A stretch of 64,000 nt of DNA from Eonycteris spelaea. Lineage: Eukaryota; Chordata; Mammalia; Chiroptera; Pteropodidae. Shown here one piece after another: positions 1-11,227 of this stretch (its first letter is position 1; each line of letters begins with the position of its first letter). The stretch lies in contig PUFA01000022.1 of NCBI GenBank assembly GCA_003508835.1, positions 5,766,001 to 5,830,000 of the forward strand, given 5' to 3'. The notes under the pieces are model-generated. The model was not told the origin of the DNA, ran no database searches, and worked only from the letters and a program-made list of their open reading frames with translations. Made by a program: the position numbers and the translations under genes.

Positions 1-201
1 AATGCAGATAATTTTTCTATCTCACATGCAAAGTTAAAATAATTTATATGAAATTGTTTTACACATTAGAAAATGCTATTCAAACATTAAAGTAAATAAT
101 CACTTTTCATGTTTTTGTATTAAGATAGGCAAATATTTGTACCTGCAATAAGGAAGATAAAGAATAGAATTTAGAGAAAGTCTTCAACAGCTGCATCCAA
201 T
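1..201. other. AT-rich sequence, nothing recognised
   Basis: No repeat or gene recognised. Bases 197-201 (CCAAT) are the left target duplication of the LTR that follows. Confidence 0.5.
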
Positions 202-578
202 TGTCTTAGATTGTTTGGGCTGCTGTAACAAATACCACAGATTGGGTGGTTTCTAAACACCCCCAATTGATTTCGCACAGTCTGGAAGCTGGGAGGGCTG
301 AGATTGAAATGCTAGCAGATTCAATGTCTGGTGAGAGCCTGTTTATAGATGGCATTTTTGTTTGTTTGCCGGGTTTTCTGTGTCTTCTCAGGGTGGCAGT
401 GACTAGAGGTCTCTGTGGAACCTCTTTTATCTTTGATAAGGGCACTGATCCCAATCATGGTGGCTCTGTCCTCATGACCTAGTCACCTCTCATTGCCCTA
501 CCTCCCAAAATGATCGCTTTAGGCAATGGGTTTTCAACACAGGAATTCTGAGTGAACACAATCATTCAAATCATAGCA
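202..578 (-). mobile_element. Solo ERVL-MaLR LTR (MST/MLT1-like) with target duplication
   Basis: On the minus strand it begins TGCTATGATTTGAATG, passes GGTCATGAGGACAGAGCC, and ends in the complement of GTTTGGGCTGCTGTAAC, all hallmarks of MST/MLT1A LTRs. It has TG...CA ends and is flanked by identical five-base duplications, CCAAT at 197-201 and 579-583. No internal region is attached, so it is a solo LTR left by recombination. About 377 bases; ORFs inside it are not genes. Confidence 0.9.
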
Positions 579-583
579 CCAAT

Positions 584-1859
584 AATATATAAGGCACCTC
601 TGTAAACATAGGGCTTGGATAGAGGAAATAAAGAATGAAATTGTTTGAAAGATACATTTTGAACTCAAGACAGATCAGTTTTCAAAGTTAGGATCAGAAA
701 TATGTGATTTTTCTGAAGCTATGGGTAGACTTATAACATACAATGATAAAAATGAATTTGATGTCATCTTGAAGTATTGCCGGCCTCTATTTTGCAGTGA
801 TTTGTAATGTTGAAAAATGAATATTGGCAGTTTAGGGAAAAAAATGTTTCAAGTGGGCAAGGCATTAGGCAATAAGTGAGGGTACTAGGATTAAAGCAAC
901 AGAATAAAATGACAGAAGAAAAATAAAGATGGAGGCAGAAGAGAAGAAGGAATAGAAACAGAAGAGAAAATGAGACGGAGGAAAAGCAACTGGAGATCTT
1001 AATATTAAGTACAATGTTTTGATTTGCTGTTTAGGCAGCTTATTCATGTCTTAGTATTGATACTGTTTGGACGATATATAAAATATAATACTACAAATCC
1101 ATCATTAATATAATTAATAATTGCACAATTTAATTGGGTTTATTATAAGATTCAAGAAGTAAGATTTAAATTAATACATTGCTTTTTTTTTTGGTAGCCT
1201 TTTTGTATAAGTTTACGCAATGCCTTAAACTTTGCCAAAGTTCATATTGTAATTTTTCAGGACATGAATTTGCATATTAACCAAGTAAACACTGAGTGTT
1301 ATTTCAAAACTCAACATATTATAATCATTTTCATGTTTATTGTTCAGACATCAAATTAAGGAGTTATTGCTCTATTCGAGAATTATTTTGTATCATAGAG
1401 CCAAAATTACATGTCATTCTTCCAGAGTATAAAAAACCCATAACTGTTTTTATGGGCAGGATGGGTAAAGATAAGAGAAGCAAACATTTCTAGTGAATGA
1501 ATCCACACATTAATAATTTAGGCAGATTGTAAAGAATTGGTCTTTGTCTTGCTATTTATGTATACTTAGATTCTTAAAGGATTTATTTTATACCATAAGC
1601 AATTAATCATGTAGTAATGACAAGTTACAAAAAGTAAAAGCATCATAAATTGTAGAGAATTAGAATCATTAAAAATATATAACTAGTAGTATTAAAAAAT
1701 TTATAGCATCAACACTATTCAGATAATATCAGAAGTAAAAAATTATTATGTAAAACAATAATTTTATGTTATGAGTAAAATAATTTAATATGCTCTCATA
1801 TAGATAGGTCTGAAGAAAATTGACAGAGACTAGGAAACATAATAGAATGTGGTAGTAGA
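584..1859. other. AT-rich desert, nothing recognised
   Basis: A purine-rich patch at 890-985 and otherwise AT-rich unique-looking DNA. No coding or repeat assignment could be supported. Confidence 0.4.
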
Positions 1860-3400
1860 AATATTATTGCAATGAACTGGCAGATGCCATCAGTGAATAG
1901 GAGACACAGACCGACCCAGGGACTAGAACTCTTTCACTTGAGGATTAGAAGTTTGTAAAGGACAGGGAGATGGCTTGGAGAACACCACACACAAGCTAAT
2001 TTTACAATTATATGAGTACCTGGGAAAGGGTAAGGAAAAAAAAAATAAAACTGCACCAAAGTAAAGCAGACCACAAAGAAAGCGCTAAACCTGTTTTATT
2101 ATTTGGTGAGGTTAAATAAATAAACAATAAATAATCAACCCTTTTGAGATCTAATGGAGACTAACAACAATTTAGTAATAGACTGGAGTCTCAGTTTACA
2201 ATACGAGGATCTCAGCTTACAGTGCTCCCAGGAAACCATAAGATCAAGCATAATTTATGCTCAAGAATGACTACAGATAAGATTACGACATTGATGCTTA
2301 CAATAAAAAATTACAAAACACAAGGTAAAAGCTTCAAGAGTAAGAGTCACCTGAAACACTAACAACAGAACCCACCTCATGAGAACTTCCATATTTAAAT
2401 AGATGTTTTAAAAATGCATCTATTTAAAAATAATCATGTTTTAAAAAATAAGAAAAATAATATAGATATAAATTAAAAGCCCTACACTATTATAAATGGT
2501 TAGATGCCTTGACATTTTTTAAGTAATGGCATTGCTAAATATTAGATTAGACAATGCTGAAAAGATCATTAGTAAATTGAAAATGGAAACAAAGAAAGTA
2601 TACAAATGAAACACAGAGAAACAAATATATGAAAAATACACAATAGAGAATGGTATATTTTTTAAAATTAGAAGATCTGAGGTCTATGTCACAGTTTCTA
2701 GGAATAAATTTTTAAAAGAGTAGTCAATTAATAAAAGTCACCGTTTTTCAGATTTAGAAAGTCTTTTTAAAGATCCTTAAACAGAATAAATAAAAACAAA
2801 TCCATGCCTAATCGCTTAAATGTTAAATCACAGTTAAACAGTGATGGAAATGAGAAAAGTCATACAATGACTACAGGGCGAAAACTTTCTGCAGTTGGGT
2901 AAAGAATTAAATGATAATTGACTTCTTAAGAGTGACAATGGGAGTCAAAAGAAAATGCAATCAAAATAACCTTTAGAGGAAACTACCATAAACCATAAAA
3001 ACATACTGTACTAAGCTACCTTTCAAAAATGAGGATAAGCAAGATCTGTTATATAAAAAACATAGAGGTGGCTAAAGTTAATTCGTATAATAATTTTAAA
3101 CTCCTTAAGTTAGAAACAATAGAGCTAAATCACTAGACAATTGCATAAAGTTAGAAAATGTATTAATTCTATTTTTCTTGATTTTTTTACATTTGCATGG
3201 CTTATAGAAAGTTAACTGACTTTAGGTTCTAAGTTAACTACAAATTTTAAAAATTTTAACGACTGATTCAAACTGGAAGAAGAGAAACACTAAATATACA
3301 TTTTAAAATATTAGAGGGAAAATTTAATGAAGAGGAGGAAATCTTCAATCAGATCTAAAGGAAGCTGAAAAAAATAAAGCAGAAGAAAATAAAGCGGGAA
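1860..3400 (+). mobile_element. HAL1/L1M-like LINE fragment
   Basis: A-rich sense strand with decayed LINE ORF1-region phrases: ATGAAACACAGAGAAACAAA (2608), TGACTTCTTAAGAGTGACAA (2919), then TTTCAAAAATGAGGATAAG (3022). These match the C-terminal part of L1M/HAL1 ORF1 regions. All frames are closed by many stops. Ends are uncertain. Confidence 0.6.
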
Positions 3401-4969
3401 AAAGAAAAGCAAAAAAAAAAAATGGTAAAGTCTTTCAAATAAGAATATCTCAGTCCTATTTAATCTTATTCCCTTTTTGCTAAAACTAACAGAAATGGCG
3501 TCTTCTTCCCAATAGAGATAGGTTTATGGTTGATCCCAATAACTCCACAACCATCCCCGGCACCCAATACAGAGTAGAGCCAACTTCGTTTTTCAGAAAA
3601 TAAATTATGGAACTGGATGCTAAGCTACCACTTAAAATTTCAAACAGGAACAAAAATACATTATTGGCAGAAGGGAAACTGCAAATATTTACTACTAGAA
3701 AACGGTGTAAAATGATTTTTAAAACTTAGTAAATATTTATTGGTTATCTTATTCTTTCAAAATATTTATAAGTAGGAGCTTCCCAATAACTCACAGCACA
3801 GAAGCCAAGTGGCCTGCAGGTTTATTTAATGAAACTGAAAGAAAATAAAATATAGGAAATTACTTGTGTTGAATTCTAAAATGGGGACATAGCTAAAAAA
3901 TAATTTTCAATGAAAATTCCTTCACATTTCTTCGATGTAATATAATACAGCTAGAGCTAAGAATCAATGATAGATTTCTAACTATTAAAAGCATTTTATT
4001 TAATTATGTTCCTTGTTATAAATAATCCAAGAAATGTAGATCATGTGCTTTTTACAACACTACTGAAAGCTTAAAAAAAAAAATCTTCATTTCTCAATAT
4101 TTGAATATGCATTACTATCGCCTATAGAACTAGTAGATGGGAAGACAGATTATTAGTAAAATTTTATTGTGCATTTTTATTGATGGCTAATACTGTGGAA
4201 ATTGTCTTTATATAAAAGTAAATTTGTAAAGCATTTAATAAGGGAAAACCACTTATTTAAAATATTGGCCATGTTAAAGATGCTTAAGAAATTTGTATTG
4301 CAACTAAAAGGCATGTACACTCATCTTCCAAGAATAATTTGACGCCCATGCTTCAATATGAAAACTACTCTTTCTAAATAGATAAAAACATGTTTTTAGT
4401 GGTAATGTAATGACTTGAAAAGTTATCAATGTATAATGTGTTTAAGTTGTGATCTACCATTTAAGTGACAACCAAAATAAAATGCACAAACAGCCACCAC
4501 CCACCCCACACATACACCCTTGCTACAAAAAGAATAGTCAAACTTTTAGCTTTCCTATCATTTCAAAGTTTGGTATTCTATATAATAATAATCAGCATCA
4601 TAACAAAAACAGCAGCATTCAATGGCACTATTAACTCAAGAACTAAAACAGCAACTACATTAATTATGTTCATTATCGTTAATTGGACATAATCATCTAA
4701 CCTAACAATTCCTTGTACACTAATTAATAAAACAGCATGTCTTCTAGATCAGAAATGTATAAAAATAGTCTTTCTTTTGTATATCATTTTTGTACAAATG
4801 TGTGAACCACCATTTAGTATATACAGAATATACTGAATTACATTTAAGTTTAATTTTAAAGGACCTTCATATCATTCTTACTGATAATGACTAAAGTATA
4901 GTGTGTTTTTTTCTTTAATGTAAGCAAATATTTCCTAATAATTCTCTGAGGATTTTTACTGCTCTTGTT
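3401..4969. other. AT-rich desert, nothing recognised
   Basis: Contains short A-runs (3412-3421, 4074-4082) and no recognisable gene. The short overlapping open frames at 4449-4692 are low-complexity and not supported as coding. Confidence 0.4.
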
Positions 4970-5450
4970 AGTATGTGGTTCCCTTCGGTGATTATTTCCA
5001 CTGTCATCTCTTTCATCCAATGTCCCATCCAAACCCTTTCGCCCTCACGCTAAGTGCATGATTTTGTGTCCCAGAACATATTTATTTCAGCTTTGCTTCT
5101 ACAAGTAAAAAAAGCTAAACTGAATATACTCACATTAAATTTTTACACCTCTCTGAATGGAAAAGGCACACTTCCTCGTCTACATTCCTGTCACTAGGAA
5201 ACAATTCTTGACGAGGTTATAATGCTGAACATCATTATTATATCTCACTGATGCTTTTCTATGCCTTTTTTATATTTTCTGCAACAACTTACAGTAGTTT
5301 CTTTTTCAAACCTTCTCTCGTTCCCCTCTAACTTCTCAACTTTTTCATGAGATTTTCATATTCAGCATCAAATTCCACCACCATTCACTTGCCTCCTTGG
5401 ATATCTGTCTTCCCTTCCATCGTGTAATTTTTCTTTTAGTTTTTATATTA
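4970..5450 (+). mobile_element. Possible L2 fragment
   Basis: Pyrimidine-rich sense strand with phrases resembling L2 second-ORF sequence (TTCCACTGTCATCTCTTTCA, CTTGCCTCCTTGGATATCTG). Highly diverged, so family assignment is tentative. Confidence 0.35.
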
Positions 5451-6469
5451 TATTTCTTCAAATCCATAATATTAAAAAAAGCTATATGGCAATATCTCCT
5501 CAACTATAATGCATATGTATTTTTTTCTCCCAGTGTACAAACCACATAGAAGAATAATTATTATAAAACAACTTCCAAATGTCAACTAAGGGGAAAGAAC
5601 TGCATAAGCCATAATTTTTAAATCAACCCAATATTTTGGTAATAATGATCCCTTTTTATGGAAAAATGTTGAGCATCAAATAATTTGACTTAAGTTTTCA
5701 CAGCTTGTAAAAGGCAAAGCCCTGATTGAAATCTTAGTCCAATTACAAATACACACTTTTCTACCAAGACGGGTTGTTTCTCTATATCCAAATGACAAAG
5801 GTATGTCTAATAGGATGCTCAAACCCAATGCCAAAAACGACTCCATCATCTCTCTTCTTATACATTCTCAAATAATGCAAACCTTCCCATGCCTTCCCTA
5901 TTACGGTGAACGATATTACATTTCACTGTATCATTCAACCCCCAAATCAGTGAATCATTTGGACTCCTTCATGTATAATCTGTATGCAATTTCTATGGCT
6001 TCTCTTTGTTTGATATTTTTCTTTTCAAACCTAGTCTTTCTTCTATCGAGAAGATGACCATTGATAGAGCCTCATTTTAAGCCATTGGAATTCCTGGCCA
6101 GCAGTAGCCCAGAGACTAGTCTGCTTTTAATTTTTCTCCTCTACAATCAGTTTTCCATATGGGAGTGAGAGTGTTTTCGTTTTTGCCTGATCTGTTTAAT
6201 CTGGATACTTTTCTGCTTGAAACAATGTGTCGTGATTGGGATCGAAACTAAATTTCTTAAGAGAGCCTACCAAGGACAAAAGGAAGTGGTCCTTGAACAA
6301 CCCTCAACTGTCCTCTTTTCCCTAAGTCCCTGAATTCCAACTTCCCAGCCCCCTGTCTAATCCTCTGGTACTATTATCAGCTTTGGGGCTTTCCACCTGA
6401 TTTAAGATATTCACGTCACTGGCTCCTTTTTTGCCATTTAGCTCACAAATTACATATTCACCCAATCTA
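5451..6469. other. AT-rich desert, nothing recognised
   Basis: An 84-codon frame at 5803-6057 has no recognisable domain. Later bases (6290-6470) may belong to the L2 fragment to the right. Confidence 0.35.
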
Positions 6470-6665
6470 AACTAGACTTTTCCTCTTGTCACTGTCTGTT
6501 AAAATGTCCTGATTAATTTTCTTCAAAGCATCTTTTGCTATATGAAAATAATAGTTAGATATTTGTTATTTATTATATCCTCCAAGTAAAATGTAAAGTT
6601 TATGAGAACAGGAATTGTATTCATCACATATTCTCAATTCCTAAAACAAGGTCTGAAGCTGACAT
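6470..6665 (+). mobile_element. L2 3' end fragment
   Basis: Matches the L2 tail pattern: a CTTGTCACTGTCTGTT block, then AAATGTAAAGTTTATGAGAACAGGAATT, the decayed form of the 'gtaagctccatgagggcaggga' consensus, and AACAAGGTCTGAAGCTGACAT. Confidence 0.6.
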
Positions 6666-8153
6666 AACTTATCTTAAAGAAAACAGTCAACCAGACACCT
6701 GTTGACTGGCTTACATGATTACTATCAGGGAGTTGAAGATTCTCTGCTATATATCTTTGGTATACCACTTATGCAACTCACAATTAAGCTTAAATTAGAA
6801 ATTAATTGAAGTAAACAGCATGCTATCATTTAATAACATACATAATTTCAGGAGTATAGATATATACATTAACTGCTTTCACACATTGATATTCAGAGAA
6901 AAATCTTTGAGTTTGAATTTGTAAAGCTCTAAAAATTAAAAATAATATTTTATAACTTATCAAATGATCAACTACATAAAATGCATAACAACATGATTCA
7001 TCAGTCATGCCACATCATATTTTATTCTATCACGAGATTTTATTCAACATAAAGATATCAAGCAGAGAAAATAAATGGCAGATGCTTCTTCAGACACCAT
7101 TTGACCCAGCAAGTGTTAGACTCTGTAGGTGATTCACAGCGGCTGTAAATAATGGGGTTAATTGCAGGCCTTTTTCTGCTTCAAAAACTCAGTTGTGCTC
7201 ATCAAAAGGAAAAAAAAAAAAAAAAACAAACTTCGATAGTGATATTATATTAACAAGCTCTCTCAATGTTGTTCATCATTACTATGGTTTATCAAAACTA
7301 AAGCCTACTGCTAGGGGAAAAAAATAGTTTTGAACTCATGGCCATAGGAATCAATCTAAAGGGACACATTTAGTATATAGTGATTGGATTCTCTTACCTA
7401 CTGGTTTCCAAGGCTAGACAAATATAAGAATAATGTTTAAAATCTAAGTTCCTAGGTCCCATCAACATCTAATTAAATGAGAATATTTGGAGGTAGTTTC
7501 TTTGGTTTCTGAATTTTTCAAAAATAGTTTCAGATGATTCTTAGGTGCATCCAGATTGACAACCAATGGTCAATAATTCCTCCTTTTCCTAAAATAATCT
7601 CATAGAAATCCTTGAGGCTGTGTCATCAGCAAAATATTATCAATATTTTCTTCATTAAAAATCACTCAGCTAGATCTATCCTTAATCGAAAGTGCCTGAG
7701 AGCAGTCGGTTGGAGGTGAACAGCAACAGCATGGTGAAAGCAAGAATTCCACGAAAGATAAAGCTTCCAACATGCGTAGGTTTATTATTTTAAACTACCA
7801 GTTATCGCAAAGGCTCATCTTTCAAAATATAACAATGTGCTGTCTTCCCATGGAGCTTCAGCATTACTGAGAAACTCCTAATTGTTTTATTACATGAGTG
7901 ATCACAAAAGGGCATCCTCCCAAAGGAGGTCAGCACAACACTGAAACACAACTACTGACCAGCGGTGATAAAGAGAAGTAGAGCTCATCTCCTAAACAGC
8001 GTGTTTATTGGTTGTCGGTTAAGCACTGGCAGAAGATGAAAGCCCACCTCCACGAGTCTAAATCACTGGTCCAAACTTTTGCTGTGGCCCTCATTGTAGG
8101 GACTTGCCCGCTAAGCAGACTTTTGCAAAACTAGTAACAACAAACAATAGCTA

Positions 8154-8191
<38 letters not shown>

Positions 8192-8900
8192 GGATAAGAG
8201 AGATACCTAATTAAGGGGAAGAAAGATGTGGAAAGTGGAAGCTTACAAATTCTACAAAGAGAACATAATATCCTGAATCCAAAGGCATATGAACGCTGGG
8301 AAGGGTGAGGCCTCTGATCAAATGACACAAAAATTAATCAAGAAAACATTTCCAGTCTAGGCTGTCTTGATATGCTCACTTGCCTAATACCATCTCATAT
8401 GTTTTGCCTTCCCCCTTGTGTGTTTTAAATCTATGCCAGAAAGTTAAAAATGAACCATTTAATAATTTGAGCCTAATAAGCAATAACAACACCAAAAAAA
8501 AAAAGAGGGAATATGACTCATTTTGATTGCTGAATCATTTCTACTCTAAATATTAAAAAAAAAACAAAAACAAAAAAAAACAAGATTTTGTCAGGTTTTC
8601 AAAAATAAGATGTGAATATAAAGTAAGGTCACTGTATGTAGAAAGGAAGAAAAGGTTAAATTTAAACTGATTAATTTGCTTATTTACGCAAGGAGTCTCA
8701 ACATTGGTTTTGACATATCATAAAATAAGAATTGCTTCATTGTAGGGTTTTTTAAAACAGTTCAAAGCAATTCTCTTCTGTGGAACTGTGTGTAAATAAA
8801 CTATGTGAATTTGATAGTATGTTGTATGAATTATTACACCAAAACCTTGATTATATTAGCAAACATTGTCTATATGTATAGACAATGTTCACCGTGTTCA
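6666..8900. other. AT-rich desert with long A-runs and a perfect inverted repeat
   Basis: A-run of about 30 at 8157-8187 and shorter ones at 7211-7226, 8495-8504 and 8556-8580. A perfect 13-base inverted repeat lies at 8862-8889. The 7080-7195 stretch is more complex than its surroundings. No gene recognised. Confidence 0.45.
8862..8889. repeat. Perfect inverted repeat, 13-base arms with 2-base spacer
   Basis: AACATTGTCTATA at 8862-8874 and its exact reverse complement TATAGACAATGTT at 8877-8889, separated by TG. Could be a fossil MITE terminus, a dimer-binding site or chance. Confidence 0.9.
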
Positions 8901-8914
8901 AATCACTTTACAGA

Positions 8915-9060
8915 TCGATAAAATGTCATCAAGACCACAAAGTAATATATGATCTTAATTTTTAAATGGCACTGGATGATTGAGTAACTTGCCCAAAGTC
9001 ACATAGCTAAATGATAGGATTCAAACTCAGGCATCTCAAATCATGGATACTGATTTGAAC
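8915..9060 (+). mobile_element. MIR SINE
   Basis: The MIR core is plain: AACTTGCCCAAAGTCACATA, GCTAAATGATAGGATTCAAA, then CTCAGGCATCTCAAATCATGG. The tRNA-derived head is lost. Confidence 0.85.
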
Positions 9061-10556
9061 CTCGAAATCCCTTTTATGTTTGTGTTGTTGTTTTTTTCTG
9101 TAAAAGTCAAATTCAAGAAAAAAAAAATACAAAGAGAAACTTTTTTTTTTTTTTTTTGGCATCGTTAAAACCCACTTCCATATTCAGAGGATATATTGGG
9201 AGATGTTGGAATGCAGGAGTCACTGTCATTTTGCTTGCCTGCTTGCCATTTGCCGTTCCCAAACCTGATAGTTAGATACGCACTTTGCTCTAGACAAATC
9301 TCTAATTATCACAAGGAGTTTCACAGAATTCTAAAATAAGAGTAATTAGAATTTTAAACACTTAAAATAATTATGTGTCATATAGCTTTGGGGGACAGAA
9401 AGGAATTTCTGGCTATTAACTGTTAAGTTGGAGGTTTCAGCCCACCCTACATGCCAGAAATAATTACAGAATTTCAAGCTGAAGTTAACCAATAACAACA
9501 CATTTTCTCTTAGATCTGATAGAGCACTTTGAGAGAGCCTAATCTGGGTTTCTATTTTGTGTATGAATTTCTATTTTGTGTATGAATCTTATATTTTAAA
9601 ATGTAATGATACAAAAAGTGTTTACAAGTGAATCAAAGTTCCTTGGCAAGATGCTTAAATGCAGTGCACTGTGTAAGCCGCTGTTCATTCACGGTGATGG
9701 GGCTGTATTTGACATGTACTTTGCCAATCACTTTGAAATTACAAGCATTAAAATGGAGGATTTACCATGCATGACAACATTTAACTAAAGAACGTTTATT
9801 ACTTTCGCTGATAGCAACACATCTTAAAAGGATAGAAGCAAACTTCACTCAAATGCCTTCATTATAACATGCAGTATTAATCTAGTATTGACTCTCCTAT
9901 GGTTAGAGTAGATTGCGTATGTTTATAATATTCATGGCATTAGTTTCAAGGAGATTCAAGTATTTTTTAATCACAGTTTACATTGTGGGAAGTAGGTGTT
10001 TTGCAAAATATAAATAAAGAGGGCACATAGAATAAGCACTAATTACTAAGATCTAATTGGAAACAGATCAAATAAATACTTTATAAACCAAAGTTGCTGT
10101 TCCTCATTACATGGTGAATGAAGTATGAATCGTATATCTAATTTAATTTTTTGTTTGTATTTGACTCTCCAGAGAGTTATTGAATCATTTGCCTGGACTG
10201 ATAAATGGTTAAACTTTAATGGAAAAGATTAGGTTCTTTTTTTTTTTTAATAGAAGTGATTCAGTTAGGTTTGGTTTTATCTTTAATTATACGTGAAACT
10301 TTGTTTCACATTATTTTCTAAATCAAAATATTTGTGAAAAACCAGATATCAGCCAATGGCTACTACACTTCAAAACACAGGACATGGAAAGAGTCAATCA
10401 ATATATTTCCTATCTTCTTTAGTGACCCAACACTCTATAAGATACTGAATAACACATGTTAAAAACTTAAATCTCTTCTATCTACAACACAAACATTCTA
10501 GTTCCACACAAAATGAAGTAACAGATATTGGATATATATCCTTCTGTCTGAGGTAA
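9061..10556. other. AT-rich desert, tandem 19-mer and homopolymers
   Basis: Includes a T-run at 9141-9158, a perfect 19-base tandem duplication at 9550-9587 and a T-run at 10237-10248. A 60-codon frame at 9606-9788 shows no known domain. Confidence 0.4.
9550..9587. repeat. Perfect tandem duplication of 19 bases
   Basis: TTCTATTTTGTGTATGAAT occurs twice head to tail at 9550-9568 and 9569-9587 with no mismatch, indicating a recent slippage event. Confidence 0.95.
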
Positions 10557-10559
10557 TTA

Positions 10560-10860
10560 AATGAACAAGAAAGAGGAAGGAAGGAAGGAAGGAAGGAAGG
10601 AAGGAAGGAAGGAAGGAAGGAAGGAAGGAAGACGGACGGACGGACGGACAGGGAGGGAGGAAGGAAGGGTGGGAGCGGGGAGAGAGAGAGAGGGAGGGAG
10701 GGAGGGAGAGAGAGAAGAGAGAAGAGAGAGAGAGAGAAGAGAGAGAGAAGAAAGAGAGAAAGAGAGAAAGAAAGAAAAAAGGGAAAAAAGAGAAAGAAGG
10801 AAGGAAAAAAATGAGAGAGAGAGAGAATGAGAGAGAGAGAGGAAGAGTGGGGGGTGGGTG
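10560..10860. repeat. Polypurine tract with GGAA, GGAC, GGGA and GAGA microsatellites
   Basis: About 300 bases almost free of pyrimidines on the plus strand. Fourteen GGAA units at 10575-10630 are followed by four GGAC units, then GGGA, GA and GAAA blocks. All four long frames over this block, on both strands, are repeat artefacts (Lys/Arg/Glu/Gly or Ser/Leu/Phe/Pro runs). Confidence 0.97.
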
Positions 10861-11227
10861 GGAAGAGCAATTTTCAGATATTGAACACCAGGCAGAAAAG
10901 ACAGTGATCCCTGACAAAAAGGAAACAAGTAAGGTAACCCTATGACTATCCCAGTTTCCTGATTAGAAAGAGTTTCCAGGCTACAACTCAAGTAGGAAGA
11001 GCCCAGCAGTTTTCTAGAGTCTTAGAGATAGAGCCAGGGCTCTATAGATGCTGTTTGTTTTCAGGACAGATTAGCAGTGAGAAAGAAGAAAGGTGCACAG
11101 AAAGCATGGCAGGTTTTGAGGATTCTTCTTGGACCTACAACTGAGTACTAAGCAGTGAATGAATGTGAGGAAATTACCCAAGTTTGAGGAATGAACCCCA
11201 TAAAAGAAGTAGAGAGAAAAATTCTGA
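10861..11227. other. Unassigned sequence left of the L1
   Basis: No gene or named repeat recognised. It could be the decayed 5' end of the adjoining LINE. Confidence 0.35.

Noticed and set aside
10478..10991. Four long frames (89-144 codons) on both strands over the purine tract
   Set aside because: Produced by GGAA/GAGA microsatellites; products are simple repeats of Lys/Gly/Glu/Arg or Ser/Leu/Phe.
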